NCBI GenBank assembly: GCA_039105265.1
Contig: JAPFFF010000016.1
Span: 806,001 to 870,000 of the forward strand
Reading direction: 5' to 3'
DNA length: 64,000 bases
Origin: Tritrichomonas musculus
Lineage: Eukaryota; Parabasalia; Tritrichomonadida; Tritrichomonadidae
The notes under the pieces were generated by a model that saw nothing but the letters and a program-made list of their open reading frames with translations, made no database searches and was not told where the DNA came from. The translations under genes were made by a program, and so were the position numbers. Shown here piece after piece: positions 35,001-43,108 of this stretch. Position 1 is the stretch's first letter. Every line of letters begins with the position of its first letter.

Positions 35001-36686
35001 GATATGTATCCTGATACGATTGTCCCCGTTGCTGTTTTTAATTCACAGCCTCCATTCATATCGATGAGAATGATCAAAGAGAACTCGAGCATGATATTTG
35101 ATCTTATTGAATTGAAATTGAGTCCATTAACATTTTACATTGATATTAATTACATTGCAGAGCTTTTCAATTTCTTCACATCGATAAAAATGAAGAAGAA
35201 AGATGAAACAGTTGATGATAAAAATTCATCGAACGAATCATCAATTCCAATTTTAATTAAAAAAATTTTTATTGATAAAGTTAGCTTAAATATTTCTGCA
35301 TCAAGTCAGACAGGCCGACCAACATCCCATCCATTTCCATATGAATTCATTCTGGATTACATTCCAACTGTTTCGAATGTTAATTTAGATCGAAAAGAAT
35401 TCACGAAGACTGATTTAAGCTCCGATAATAAAGTGCTCAAAAAAATGTTAAAAGATTATTATAATCCATTACTTCGTGGTATTAAAGGACTCGTTGCAGC
35501 TCGATCTGTTGCATTTGTAATTAAAGGCATATCGAATGCATTTCATAAAATGGGCGATTCATCAAAGATTGACGTTTCATTCAATCAAGAGAAAGGAAAA
35601 GTTATTCAAAGAAGCTTCCAATCATTCGGTAAAGGCTTATTGAATGGTGTTACAGGGGTTGTAATGAAGCCTGTTAATGGGCTCAAAAAAGATGGCGCTA
35701 AAGGATTCTTTGTTGGCCTTGGAAAAGGAGTTGGTGGAATAATTACCGATCCTGTTGCAGGCATCATTGATGCAGGAGCCGGCATTATTGATGAAGTTAA
35801 GAATTCTATGAGTGAATCTCGTGATTCAATGAGATATCCTCGTGTATTCAACAATATTCAAATCCAAGAATATGATCATGTTAGTGCAATTTGCCAACTT
35901 CAATATCAACGTCACGCTAAGAATTATTGCGACACATTTGTTTACTTTGTCAATGGAAGTGACAAATTCATTGGAATAACTGAATCTTGCATTGTTTTCT
36001 TAGTTCCAAATGAACAAAAGAAAGATCCTTCTAAGCAGTTTAGTGTAAATAAATTAAGAAAAATTGCAGAAATTGAAAATGCAATTGCTAAAGACAAAAC
36101 TTTGTTAATTAAATTTAATGATGGCTTTGAATTTCAAATAACTTGTCAATCTAATGAAATTGCAGAAGTTGCATCTAAAATCATCGTTTCAAGAAGCTAT
36201 TACAACAATTATAGCAGCAATTCTGCAAGCATGACAAAAATTGCTTCAACAAATTTGTCAAAAAGCTCAATAAATGTAAAACATGATTGTATCATCGCTG
36301 ATGGTTTTTACATACTTAAAAGCAGCAATGGAAAATATGTATCAAATGATGGTGATCATTCTGCTTTAATTGCTAATAAATCAAAAATAAAAGGTTGCGA
36401 AAAATTCAAAATAACAAATAATGATGACGGAACTGTTTCATTTTTATCTACTAAAAATAATAAATACGTCCAAGTTGGGAAGAATTCTAAACTCGTCGCT
36501 TCTTCAAGCACAATTGGACAGTGTGAAAAATTCAGTGTAAACAAAATTGGCGAGAATATGTATAATTTCATATCAATGAAAACTGGCCAATACGTTTCTA
36601 TTGATAAAAGTAAATTATCAAAAATTTACGCAAATAAAAGTAATGATAAAGGATGGGAAAAATTCGAATTAATTCACAGTGATTAA
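29073..36686 (+). CDS. VPS13-family bridge-like lipid transfer protein with a C-terminal beta-trefoil
   Basis: This 2537-residue protein begins with a chorein_N domain (residues 1-115; ALKTGNAELHNVTIK, then FPWKSLKKQPCIIEIDGI). It continues as the long beta-rich groove typical of VPS13. A VPS13 adaptor-binding/SHR-BD-like region lies at about 1480-1850 (KYKIRNNYKLPVLFKVND), and the ATG2_C/VPS13_C region at about 2129-2250 (YYNPLLRGIKGLVAA, then GLGKGVGGIITDPVAGIID). A PH-like domain occupies about 2255-2375. Proteins of this family move bulk phospholipid between membranes at contact sites. The final 130 residues form three similar blocks (GFYILKSSNGKYVS, KNNKYVQVG, KTGQYVSID) that look like a fascin-type beta-trefoil, which is not part of standard VPS13. 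It is shorter than yeast or human VPS13. No introns are seen. Confidence 0.92.
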   Translation: MSSFVEKITLKILSHYLDNYINPIQGSQLKMALKTGNAELHNVTIKSTALSMHHLPFTVTSGIIQSIKLHFPWKSLKKQPCIIEIDGIHIIANFSKDITVKSELEIKESVLKELEEAGLGEEKIKNALFQGTVSQVISNIIIKIKNVHIRVEINTPDPNTCFALGIMCNKLELFSISENGQQTFIQSDSNIAKRIQIQDFSIYADPQPERIDLPTTQEKVEEYLKMRYNEKHSFILDSFSFSTDYFITKHQLQTFSKMANQIDQIYFKFTQKQMAIFGEFLFQYNLFQLRQRYAILGHPRHPPFSEVENEERKLSLQWWRFLHQCTIEKRYPNRLNIQESILILKSRTNYYNIWKIRQSMNPQEFKKSSKYSKLKSIEEKLPLNAILFLRNYSDYRINKEKKDQSKIVIDKSELEMLTNSNAVETCRDISLLINKIKVKIYEEQNDKKPILTFAADELISKYLQPFDKSLNFSLVCKTMKIYSKEKIIFQQDSINRSSIEMNYQYRPNTKEKYADIVASSPFINVDLKFLYKLKAMLYDNGFKKCPSSSYFSFTKKIAEKVTEEANKTTPYMIRKGQYSDMILQKKCDEYPFLKLTMKMYSPTVQIQGIRLSFKMKEINFESFPIHERFADRVESLYINYLLKCTDFTIGLGENEILKPVSIDFILDLIIAPVEWLDKFKISLNISSIAVIFNKESYLEAMSAVDQMLKLTQEFEQKDNDKVLTPINDQSKNNYIDNLNMENLSTNYATKVSILFNNISLELVGVGRFDIVNFETQITAGSNGLGLNLRIQNIICNSLENKYIFFNVNDAVSDDHFLKENNALVAQYTLFFDRAIKLSAFINSPTIIIDLGWLESTLDFFKCSELGFQQQQQPQQPPQPTAANDSDINIMESVMTNSVEFQLIKPTFKVILPAFSKCKDDVELTLNLDYISYGEHEDQSNGKQNMIMKMPTFSFEWKKRLIATIDNFSILFGDSMSFYLDGITVFDMVEDLDIIKIKPILTQDRNNKPLFVVQTENDNYDITIDDFMILFDVNSYMIPELILSLLKSSIFTNIIYSFFDETYSSTPKTEEEKTNPSNETSSYSYKLNMTNINVIFIDKDIKLNSYFTGMFTISPDVNHYYFQDFSLSFSEKNVDFAPIFEKISLEFGFKQDTFVFTLGKINTFVSPSDIIDIKNFVDKVMNLYSNFSHQLDYSQPVEEISESEPTNKICLVNNQIVFELCEDNRTTKVPFPFLRLSINQNAINASLNDAEPSFLLLGFHVEIFNKSTQRWDLMMEPLEIYLSFTDMKHFYFEIKDNVNLIFSHSVLNQICQFQFKKQSVNHQNILPSFFIENNTPETCELIFNDKNNNILIPPQCISALKKNEPFKFMGTVIDPLNFFSPQFISNKYSFSIFSKGKERYISISSPLLLKNKSSIDLIYQEKHSGKTIDIYKKSITPLHKMAAEFGIYGKNPSKSPQAINLFELKDKRSLFIPVNTEDKTYYFYISIKFSNKRGIVMLSLTPKYKIRNNYKLPVLFKVNDTSQKVTIPGKSTEYLNQVDFDSSFNFTILANNHLSQVSRLDLSNNNNAFIPVNFLSNSAFSLRFDNDIITIQPPLMVKNLTDLPIILFDFQNNPIITLPKKNSEDFIGPPDFFKEGKIQLSIQIHGYEKSELFDTEIGRKEMFLKSLSGDLSIPISLLFSIGTTGIIHLKIDYLIYIQNESTERLHFQPIDEQSVVKAENSLNIDPEQTKPVYLSTSKLNFMFDIEKYKEKIQIDLKNTLENRNKFATLFINQFLLQKSNQIILSVDFQTSKTLAGYLIVIKNCVFPQPLVLTNLLGEKNEMEQVDIVVNCGFKSQKIVKPMSTSIISSREVAGQKLTVFCYDREFEVDLTKFTEPTKETIESGQIKIDVYIKLVCLENGSHMIIISNEIENKTNKFNFFSTREISFDFSIPFISINLIDDQMKELALIGFQNTSIKCEFTKDTVLMDLQVDLFQIDDMYPDTIVPVAVFNSQPPFISMRMIKENSSMIFDLIELKLSPLTFYIDINYIAELFNFFTSIKMKKKDETVDDKNSSNESSIPILIKKIFIDKVSLNISASSQTGRPTSHPFPYEFILDYIPTVSNVNLDRKEFTKTDLSSDNKVLKKMLKDYYNPLLRGIKGLVAARSVAFVIKGISNAFHKMGDSSKIDVSFNQEKGKVIQRSFQSFGKGLLNGVTGVVMKPVNGLKKDGAKGFFVGLGKGVGGIITDPVAGIIDAGAGIIDEVKNSMSESRDSMRYPRVFNNIQIQEYDHVSAICQLQYQRHAKNYCDTFVYFVNGSDKFIGITESCIVFLVPNEQKKDPSKQFSVNKLRKIAEIENAIAKDKTLLIKFNDGFEFQITCQSNEIAEVASKIIVSRSYYNNYSSNSASMTKIASTNLSKSSINVKHDCIIADGFYILKSSNGKYVSNDGDHSALIANKSKIKGCEKFKITNNDDGTVSFLSTKNNKYVQVGKNSKLVASSSTIGQCEKFSVNKIGENMYNFISMKTGQYVSIDKSKLSKIYANKSNDKGWEKFELIHSD

Positions 36687-36943
36687 GAATTTCTTGTTCT
36701 GCCTTTTATAGCCTCTTTCACTCTCCAATAATTTGGCTGGATAATAAAAAATATTCATATTTTGAATGAATTGTTTCATAATAAACCAAAAAAATCATAA
36801 AATTGACATTTATCTTTTTTATACATTTTGAATTTAAACTTAAAAAAATAAAATCAATCTGATTAAATATTGAAATGAAGTATAAACACATTATTATTGA
36901 TCAATTTGATATTTTTATGATCAAATTATATTGAAGATATAAT

Positions 36944-38542
36944 TTATTTTTTTAAATTACCAAAAAGTTCAATATTACGCATTATCATCATATATGGATG
37001 ACTGCTCCAACTACTTCTGCCTCTCATAGTGAGCTGAATAGATCGAACAAATGAACTGCAGCTAACACTTTTAATTATTTGCGTTTGGCCATCTTGAATT
37101 TGATTACAATTAGAAACATCGTCAAGAACGATTTCTTGATTGTTTTCTGTAATGGCTGAAAGTGTCCAACTATTGAAGTGATTAAGTTTAGAAGTATTCC
37201 CTACAATGAGCTTGTACCTATCGATTTTAGCCAATGAATTGACAAAATTAATTTTGATGAATGAGTTTTCTTTATCCTCAGAAACCCAACTGTCGCAAGT
37301 TTTGGGATCAATTAGTTTTGGCAATTTAGAATGATTGTTTGGATCAAAAGAATTTCCTTCAATTGATATGATTCCTTTATCAATTGGATTTGCTCCACAT
37401 TTATCAAACAAATATTGAAAGATTCCATTCGAGCAATCAATCAAATGCATTGTTTTGACTGATTCTCTCAGCTCTTGCAGCTGCTTTTTAATTCCTTCTT
37501 TTTCTTTCTCAATTTCACTTATTTTTTGTTCATTTGACGATAAATCGTTTCTGATCTCTTTAATTGACTCATCCTGCTTTGATATTCTCGAAACGAGCTG
37601 ATCAATTCTATCATTCAATGATTTGCCAATTGAATCAAGTTTTTGGCTTAATTGAGAAAACAATTCATCTCTTTGATCAATTATGTTCTCAAATTTTGAA
37701 TTATTTGATTCAATTTGATTCAAAAGCTGATTGACTTGTGAAACGGAATTTGAATAATTTTGCTTTAATTGAGCCAGCTGACTCAGCAAATCGGTTGTCG
37801 TTTTCATGAGGAATTTTGGACTGATCATATTGAAATCGAAGACATCAGAATATTCGTTAATTAATTTTGTAAACAATTCAATTCTTTGGTTTTCCAAATC
37901 AAGATTTAAAAACAGAATTGAAGCTTCTTTCTTGTATTTATCTAAACATTTGAATAAGAAATCAATCAATTGATTCATTCTTGTCTCATTTAGCCGATTT
38001 ATGTCCAATTTTGGGTTGTTTATAATTCGATATAATATTGAAATTGGAAGATTCAATAGTTGCTCGTTATCGATGTAATCAAAAAGATTGGTTGCAATAT
38101 ATTCTTCATCTTTTTCTATATCAATTGAATCTATCGTTTCATTTGAAGCTTGTTGTTGAAGTTGATATTTGTATTGAATTGATTGAAATATTAATGTAGC
38201 GCCATATTTTTGAATAAATTGGTCTGTTTCTGAATTTAGATGAGGCACTTCATATTTTATTGAGAGCTGATGAAGTGAAAAAACATTTGAGTTATTGATC
38301 TCAAATGGATCATTGTGCAATGATGAAACAAAAAGAGGAATTGACTCTTCTGATATGTCAAATAGATCTTCGGCGAGTTTTATATCTTGAATATTAGCGA
38401 ATTCTTCACGCTTTTCATAGAAATAATTGGAATTATTGATGATCAAGTTGAAATCAATTGGATACTTTTTGTCTTTGTAAACAAAGTTTTTATTATATCT
38501 AATAAGCGGTTTTAATGATATAATTGATTTGCTTTGATTCAT
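36944..38542 (-). CDS. BTB-like, coiled-coil, F5/8 type C (discoidin) domain protein
   Basis: I start the gene at the ATG at 38542 (MNQSKS), giving 532 residues; the frame is open further upstream but has no earlier ATG. The N-terminal 200 residues resemble the BTB-like region of the LRR protein at 5731 (YKDKKYPIDFNLIINNSNYF and an EVPHLNSETDQF helix). Residues about 245-355 are a coiled coil (LNQIESNN, ISKQDESIKEIRNDLSS). The C-terminal 150 residues are a discoidin-like beta-sandwich ending in TMRGRSSWSSHPYMMIMRNIELFG. Trichomonads have many proteins of this type; their function is not established. Lack of a signal peptide suggests an intracellular role. Confidence 0.8.
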   Translation of the reverse strand: MNQSKSIISLKPLIRYNKNFVYKDKKYPIDFNLIINNSNYFYEKREEFANIQDIKLAEDLFDISEESIPLFVSSLHNDPFEINNSNVFSLHQLSIKYEVPHLNSETDQFIQKYGATLIFQSIQYKYQLQQQASNETIDSIDIEKDEEYIATNLFDYIDNEQLLNLPISILYRIINNPKLDINRLNETRMNQLIDFLFKCLDKYKKEASILFLNLDLENQRIELFTKLINEYSDVFDFNMISPKFLMKTTTDLLSQLAQLKQNYSNSVSQVNQLLNQIESNNSKFENIIDQRDELFSQLSQKLDSIGKSLNDRIDQLVSRISKQDESIKEIRNDLSSNEQKISEIEKEKEGIKKQLQELRESVKTMHLIDCSNGIFQYLFDKCGANPIDKGIISIEGNSFDPNNHSKLPKLIDPKTCDSWVSEDKENSFIKINFVNSLAKIDRYKLIVGNTSKLNHFNSWTLSAITENNQEIVLDDVSNCNQIQDGQTQIIKSVSCSSFVRSIQLTMRGRSSWSSHPYMMIMRNIELFGNLKK

Positions 38543-39661
38543 TTGCAGAAAAAAAATGCAGCTGCAATTAAAATTTTGGAAAAAACTTCTCAAAAAGTGG
38601 TAGATATCAAATTAAGTTTTCTCATTGATAAAAAAGTTTTATGAATTTTTAATGATATAAAATAAAACTCTATTTTTATTTTTTGCAAATTTTATTAAAA
38701 ATTTAATTTATTGGCAAAATTATAATATTAATATTAAAACTGTTTAACTTTAAAGTGATTTGTTGCTTAATAATAAACAATATAACCAGAAAGAAGACTA
38801 TCAAAAGAATTATCTAATCTCTCATTTGGAAATGAAACAATAATTCATTTATGGTTAATACAGAATCCATTTAATTTCCATCTATTACCCAAAATGTATG
38901 AATAAAACAGAAAATCATTCGTCATTGGCATTGATTTAGTTTCATTGTTTATTGAATGAAAATCTGAAATGTAAGGAATGAAATAATGATCAAGGAGGAT
39001 GTTTTATGACTTGAGATCTGGATGAATGAGTGATTTTCTCTGAAGATATTCAATTCATGAATAAATAGGAAGAATAAATGCCATTATGTGCATATTATCT
39101 TCATCTTTATTTTTTCTTGGATGATAAATAATAAGAAAGTGAATTAGCTTCGAATTACTTGTTTTAATGACAACTAATTCTTCATTCTCGATATAATAAT
39201 GTAATTGAATCAATATATATCTGCATAAATTATATATTTTAATTCATTTTTAAAGACGATATTTATGTATATTTTATTTTATTTGTGACATCTATTTGAA
39301 TTTAATTTTCATAATATTTCATAGTTATTTAAATTGGATTGTATTAAATATTTCTTTGGGTTCTTGATTTGAATTTTAATTATGCGGATTTAATATTTTT
39401 ATTCCTATTTGAAAAAAATATCTTTTTAATTTATTTTAATCATTTATTCTTAATAAAACTATTATAATTTTAAATTTTTTTTATGATAAATATATTTTAT
39501 TTATAAATAAAAAATTTACGGTTGTACCAAAAGTATAGAAAATTTGAAAGGAGATAAAATAAACTTTTGAATTACTCTCAGTTAATTTTAATGGATAAAA
39601 ATAGAACAGACTTAAAAAATAAAAATAGATAAGAAATTATTTAATTGTGTTACGGTTTAAA
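38543..39661. other. Spacer between F5/8C gene and GTPase gene, contains the kinase remnant
   Basis: Outside 38767-39186 only AT-rich sequence is seen. The stretch 39190-39660 should hold the kinase N-lobe if the copy had been complete, but no such signal is visible. Confidence 0.5.
38767..39186 (-). pseudogene. Protein kinase pseudogene (host Ser/Thr kinase-like catalytic core)
   Basis: No long frame is open here, but the minus strand carries the signature of a kinase catalytic core. One frame reads LIHPDLKS, a stop, then NILLD and FIPYISDFHS, which align with the canonical HRDLKSxNILLD and DFG segments of trichomonad kinases. MPMTND follows, as in their activation loops. Further on, in a different register, FDSLLSGYIVYY resembles the helix F segment (DVYSFGYIVYY). 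The HRD Arg is Pro and the DFG Gly is His. In-frame stops occur before and within the catalytic loop. The N-lobe is not visible upstream. It is a dead copy of a host kinase gene. Confidence 0.72.
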
Positions 39662-41980
39662 TTATTTCCTGTCATTATAGAATTTTAATATATCACGAAA
39701 ATTAGAATTACCTTGTTTTGGTGTTTCATTAGTTTTTGATGTCTGAGGCTGCTCTTGTTGAAGCTTTTCTGGTTCTTTTTTTAAGAATACTTTATTTGTT
39801 TGAGATTTTTGTGTATTTTTATCAGATTGAGGTGAGATACCCTGATTTAAGTTGTTAATTGCATTCTGTAATGCTTTAAATCCTGAAACATCGATCTCAA
39901 TCTGATTTAATATATCATCGATGTCATTAATTTGGATACTGGATGAATCATTGTTTTCTTGAATTTGTTCAATTTGGCTATTTAGATTTTTCATTTCCAT
40001 AATTGGCTTAGCATTATTTTTTAATTTTGTCGATATGTTGATGCAAGTTTGTATTTCTTTTTTGTCAATATTGCTATTATCACTAATTCCTTTTACAGAT
40101 TGCATTTTTTGGTTAATTTTTTCTTTTTGGCCGATGTAGAATGCTTTCTTTTCTTCAATTCTATGCTGAATATTTTTTTCTTGCACTGAACGGGCTTTTT
40201 CTTCAGCTTTCTTTTTGGATTCTTTTAACATTTCAATGCTTTGTAGAATTTGATTCTTTTCTGCAATTAATGATTCATAAATAGGAATATTTTCTCGTTT
40301 ATTTTTTCTATACGTGAACAATTGAACAGACCCTGAACATCTTAAGGTTGTTAATAATACATCAATACTTTTTTTCTGCCAAGCTAATTGAATTCTTTTT
40401 CCAATACCACCAGACTTATATTCAGCATGAAATCTCCTATCATTGCTTTTAACGCTTTTTTGTGTATCAGGACCTAATTCTTCCTTAACATCAGCAATTG
40501 GGAGATCATCAAATTCATCTTTTGGATAATCAATTGTATATGTTGAAGATAAAAAGAAGTTGGCAATATCAAATGAATCTTTAAAAATAGGTTTTTCATC
40601 TATTTCATCATAGCTTTTTATCTCTTTTTCTATTCTTTGCAAATCTTCTTCGTATCTTTTAAGATCTTGATCATGACGTTCTAATATCATTTGAGATTCA
40701 TTATCATATTCACCATTTAAAGGAATTTCAGTTTCATCCATTGATCTTCGTCGTGCATAACTGGCAATATCACTTATGTCCTGATTCAAAATGCTTATTC
40801 TTTCATCAATTAATGAAAACATTTTAAGGAAAAGATCATTAGGATACTTAATGACAATTAGAAATTTTTTTAACTCATTGATTAGTGCTTGAATTTTATC
40901 ATCAAATTGTAATTCAAATCTTTTTCGCCTTTCTGAATAACGGTCAACACAAATATCTGATTTTAGGACAGTTTTAAGACGTAATAAACTATTTTTCAGT
41001 ATATCAATGGATTCATCATTTGTAGGATCAATATAGCTGAAATTGTCTGCATTGATATTATCAGAAAACATTTTGAAATATGGATGTTCTGTTTGTGATT
41101 TGCTTTCTTGAACGCCTTTAATCATATAGCCACAATGCTCAACAATTTTTTCTTTGATAAAATCTATTTTTTGTTTACTATTCAAGGTTCTATATTGTTC
41201 CATCACACCTTCACTTGCCTGAAATTTATTGAAAAGGAAGTGAATTGGAACAAAATCATTATTTGATTTTGGAACGCATGTGAAAAACTTTTGAATAAAT
41301 TTTCCAATATTACTGAAGTAAACAACACCATTAATCAAATCTGTATATCTTACCATACAGATACAACGAATACTTCTTGCATTTTCTATTGCCATTTGAA
41401 CCAAATATGATCCAGCAACTTCATATTTGTCAATTTCATTTTCATTACTTGTATCACAAAGACCTTGAGTGTCTAGTAACATAATATTACCATCAAGATC
41501 ATACAAACTGGGAATTTTTGTATGACTAATTCCTCCTTTTCCACCCATTCCTGCAATTTCTTTAACTTTTGACGCATCTTTAATTGATAAAAATTCGCCA
41601 TCGCTAGCAAACTTCACTCCACGCAATGCATTAATTGTGGAACTTTTTCCAGTTTGTGAAATTCCAAGAAATATAATTACATCTTTTCCTTGTGTTTGCA
41701 TTTCACCTTCTTTTTCAGCAACCAAATCAAAAATTTCTTGGAAATTAAAATTAGAGCCACTAGGTAAATTTATATTAGAATTCTGACTAGGAGTAGATAT
41801 AGCACTCTTTGAGCTACTCTTAAATCCGAATTTAAAGAATTCTTTTTTGGTACTTTTATTATCAGAATTTTGCTGCTTTTTTTCTTCCGGCTTTTTAATA
41901 TTTTTCGGAGGAGGCTCATTTGGTGCATTAATTGTCGTATTGATTAATTTGGCTCTTTCTTTAACGCTCAATTTACTCAT
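39662..41980 (-). CDS. AIG1/septin-like P-loop GTPase with coiled-coil C-terminal half
   Basis: This 772-residue protein starts with a low-complexity tail (LSVKERAKLIN, then Lys/Pro/Ser-rich). Its G domain has GISQTGKSS as G1 (about 103-111), a conserved Gly-rich segment MGGKGGISHT, DTQG as G3 (about 169-172) and a beta-strand HFLFNKF (about 243-249) at the G4 position. That pattern fits the TRAFAC AIG1/GIMAP/Toc-like group. The rest is helical and coiled coil with a small conserved block around residues 515-560 (FHAEYKSGGIGKRIQLAWQK). Such GTPases often dimerise on membranes. The protein at 14040-15989 is a paralogue that lacks the first G-domain half. TCATTA at 41987-41992 on the minus strand is a good initiator candidate. 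Confidence 0.8.
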   Translation of the reverse strand: MSKLSVKERAKLINTTINAPNEPPPKNIKKPEEKKQQNSDNKSTKKEFFKFGFKSSSKSAISTPSQNSNINLPSGSNFNFQEIFDLVAEKEGEMQTQGKDVIIFLGISQTGKSSTINALRGVKFASDGEFLSIKDASKVKEIAGMGGKGGISHTKIPSLYDLDGNIMLLDTQGLCDTSNENEIDKYEVAGSYLVQMAIENARSIRCICMVRYTDLINGVVYFSNIGKFIQKFFTCVPKSNNDFVPIHFLFNKFQASEGVMEQYRTLNSKQKIDFIKEKIVEHCGYMIKGVQESKSQTEHPYFKMFSDNINADNFSYIDPTNDESIDILKNSLLRLKTVLKSDICVDRYSERRKRFELQFDDKIQALINELKKFLIVIKYPNDLFLKMFSLIDERISILNQDISDIASYARRRSMDETEIPLNGEYDNESQMILERHDQDLKRYEEDLQRIEKEIKSYDEIDEKPIFKDSFDIANFFLSSTYTIDYPKDEFDDLPIADVKEELGPDTQKSVKSNDRRFHAEYKSGGIGKRIQLAWQKKSIDVLLTTLRCSGSVQLFTYRKNKRENIPIYESLIAEKNQILQSIEMLKESKKKAEEKARSVQEKNIQHRIEEKKAFYIGQKEKINQKMQSVKGISDNSNIDKKEIQTCINISTKLKNNAKPIMEMKNLNSQIEQIQENNDSSSIQINDIDDILNQIEIDVSGFKALQNAINNLNQGISPQSDKNTQKSQTNKVFLKKEPEKLQQEQPQTSKTNETPKQGNSNFRDILKFYNDRK

Positions 41981-43108
41981 TTCAAATAATGAGATGATTT
42001 ATTGAATGTGTAGCCATATATTTGAATTTATTTAAGTCCGAAATTTTGTATATCATTCAAAAATTGAATTCTAAATGGTGAAGTTAAAGTTTTTTTTTTT
42101 TTTTGAAAAATAATTTATGATATCAATTGTTATAAATTAATATAATTGCTTTTACAATAGGATAATATGCTTACTGTTTTCTGAGCATTGGCCTATCTTT
42201 TCAATTGAAATTCAATTGAAAAATTCTGAAAAATTGGAAATCTATGTATTTCAAAAATTAACTTACTTTGTTTCAAAAATCTATTACCTTTTAATTAAAT
42301 CTGTTGTAAAAAGATCAAAAATCAACCATTCTTAATTTTTATTTTAAACTGCATAAATTAATATATAAATATATATAAAATATTAATAATAATGAGAAAT
42401 TATTTGAATTATTTTTTTCTTTCATCATACCATTTTTTTAGTACATTTAAGGTGATTTTTTCATTATTTAAAATGTTACCTATTTAAAGAAACAATAGAA
42501 TAATGAATAACAATTCAATGAATAGAAAGTTGAATTCACTTTTTTTAGGACAAACTTTTCAAATTCAATCAATTTTGAATGGAAACTCTAAATATTAAAA
42601 AAGCAAAACTTTGCTTAAACGAAAAGGTTGAAAATAAGCAAATAATAAAAATAAAAAAAAATTACACTTGATTAAATTCAATTCAAAAAGTTCATACTTC
42701 TTTTTCAAAATTCAATCAAATGGTTCAATTGAATCATTTTATTATTAGATTAAAAATAATGTATTATCAATGTTTTACTGATGTTATGATGGTTCAGTAG
42801 TGCTTAAGCATTCGGTCCTATTAAATATAGGAAAAATATACGATAATATTCGCTTTCTTTATTCTAAAAATATAAATTTGGAACTTTTTATCATAATTTC
42901 ACTTTGTTCTTCCTTTATATTGAACTTTAAAACCAATAAATAAAGAAAATATTTGTTTTTTCCATTTAATCAGTCTAAAATCTTTTTGAAACAAGAAAAT
43001 GTCTTGTTTTTATCAGAAAATTTTTGAAAGAGAATTTTTTTATATATTTAAAAAAAAAAACAAAAAATAATAATAATAATAATAAAATTGTCTTGATTTG
43101 AATTATTT
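41981..43108. other. AT-rich intergenic region, no gene seen
   Basis: 1.1 kb between a promoter and a 3' flank. It holds an AAT microsatellite (43063-43083) and the word ATGTCTTGTTTT at 42999-43010, which recurs in nearby spacers. Confidence 0.5.

Noticed and set aside
42790-42830. Possible tRNA-like segment (GGTTCAGTAGTGCTTAAGC)
   Set aside because: No acceptor stem or T-arm can be paired; only a short chance resemblance to a D-arm.
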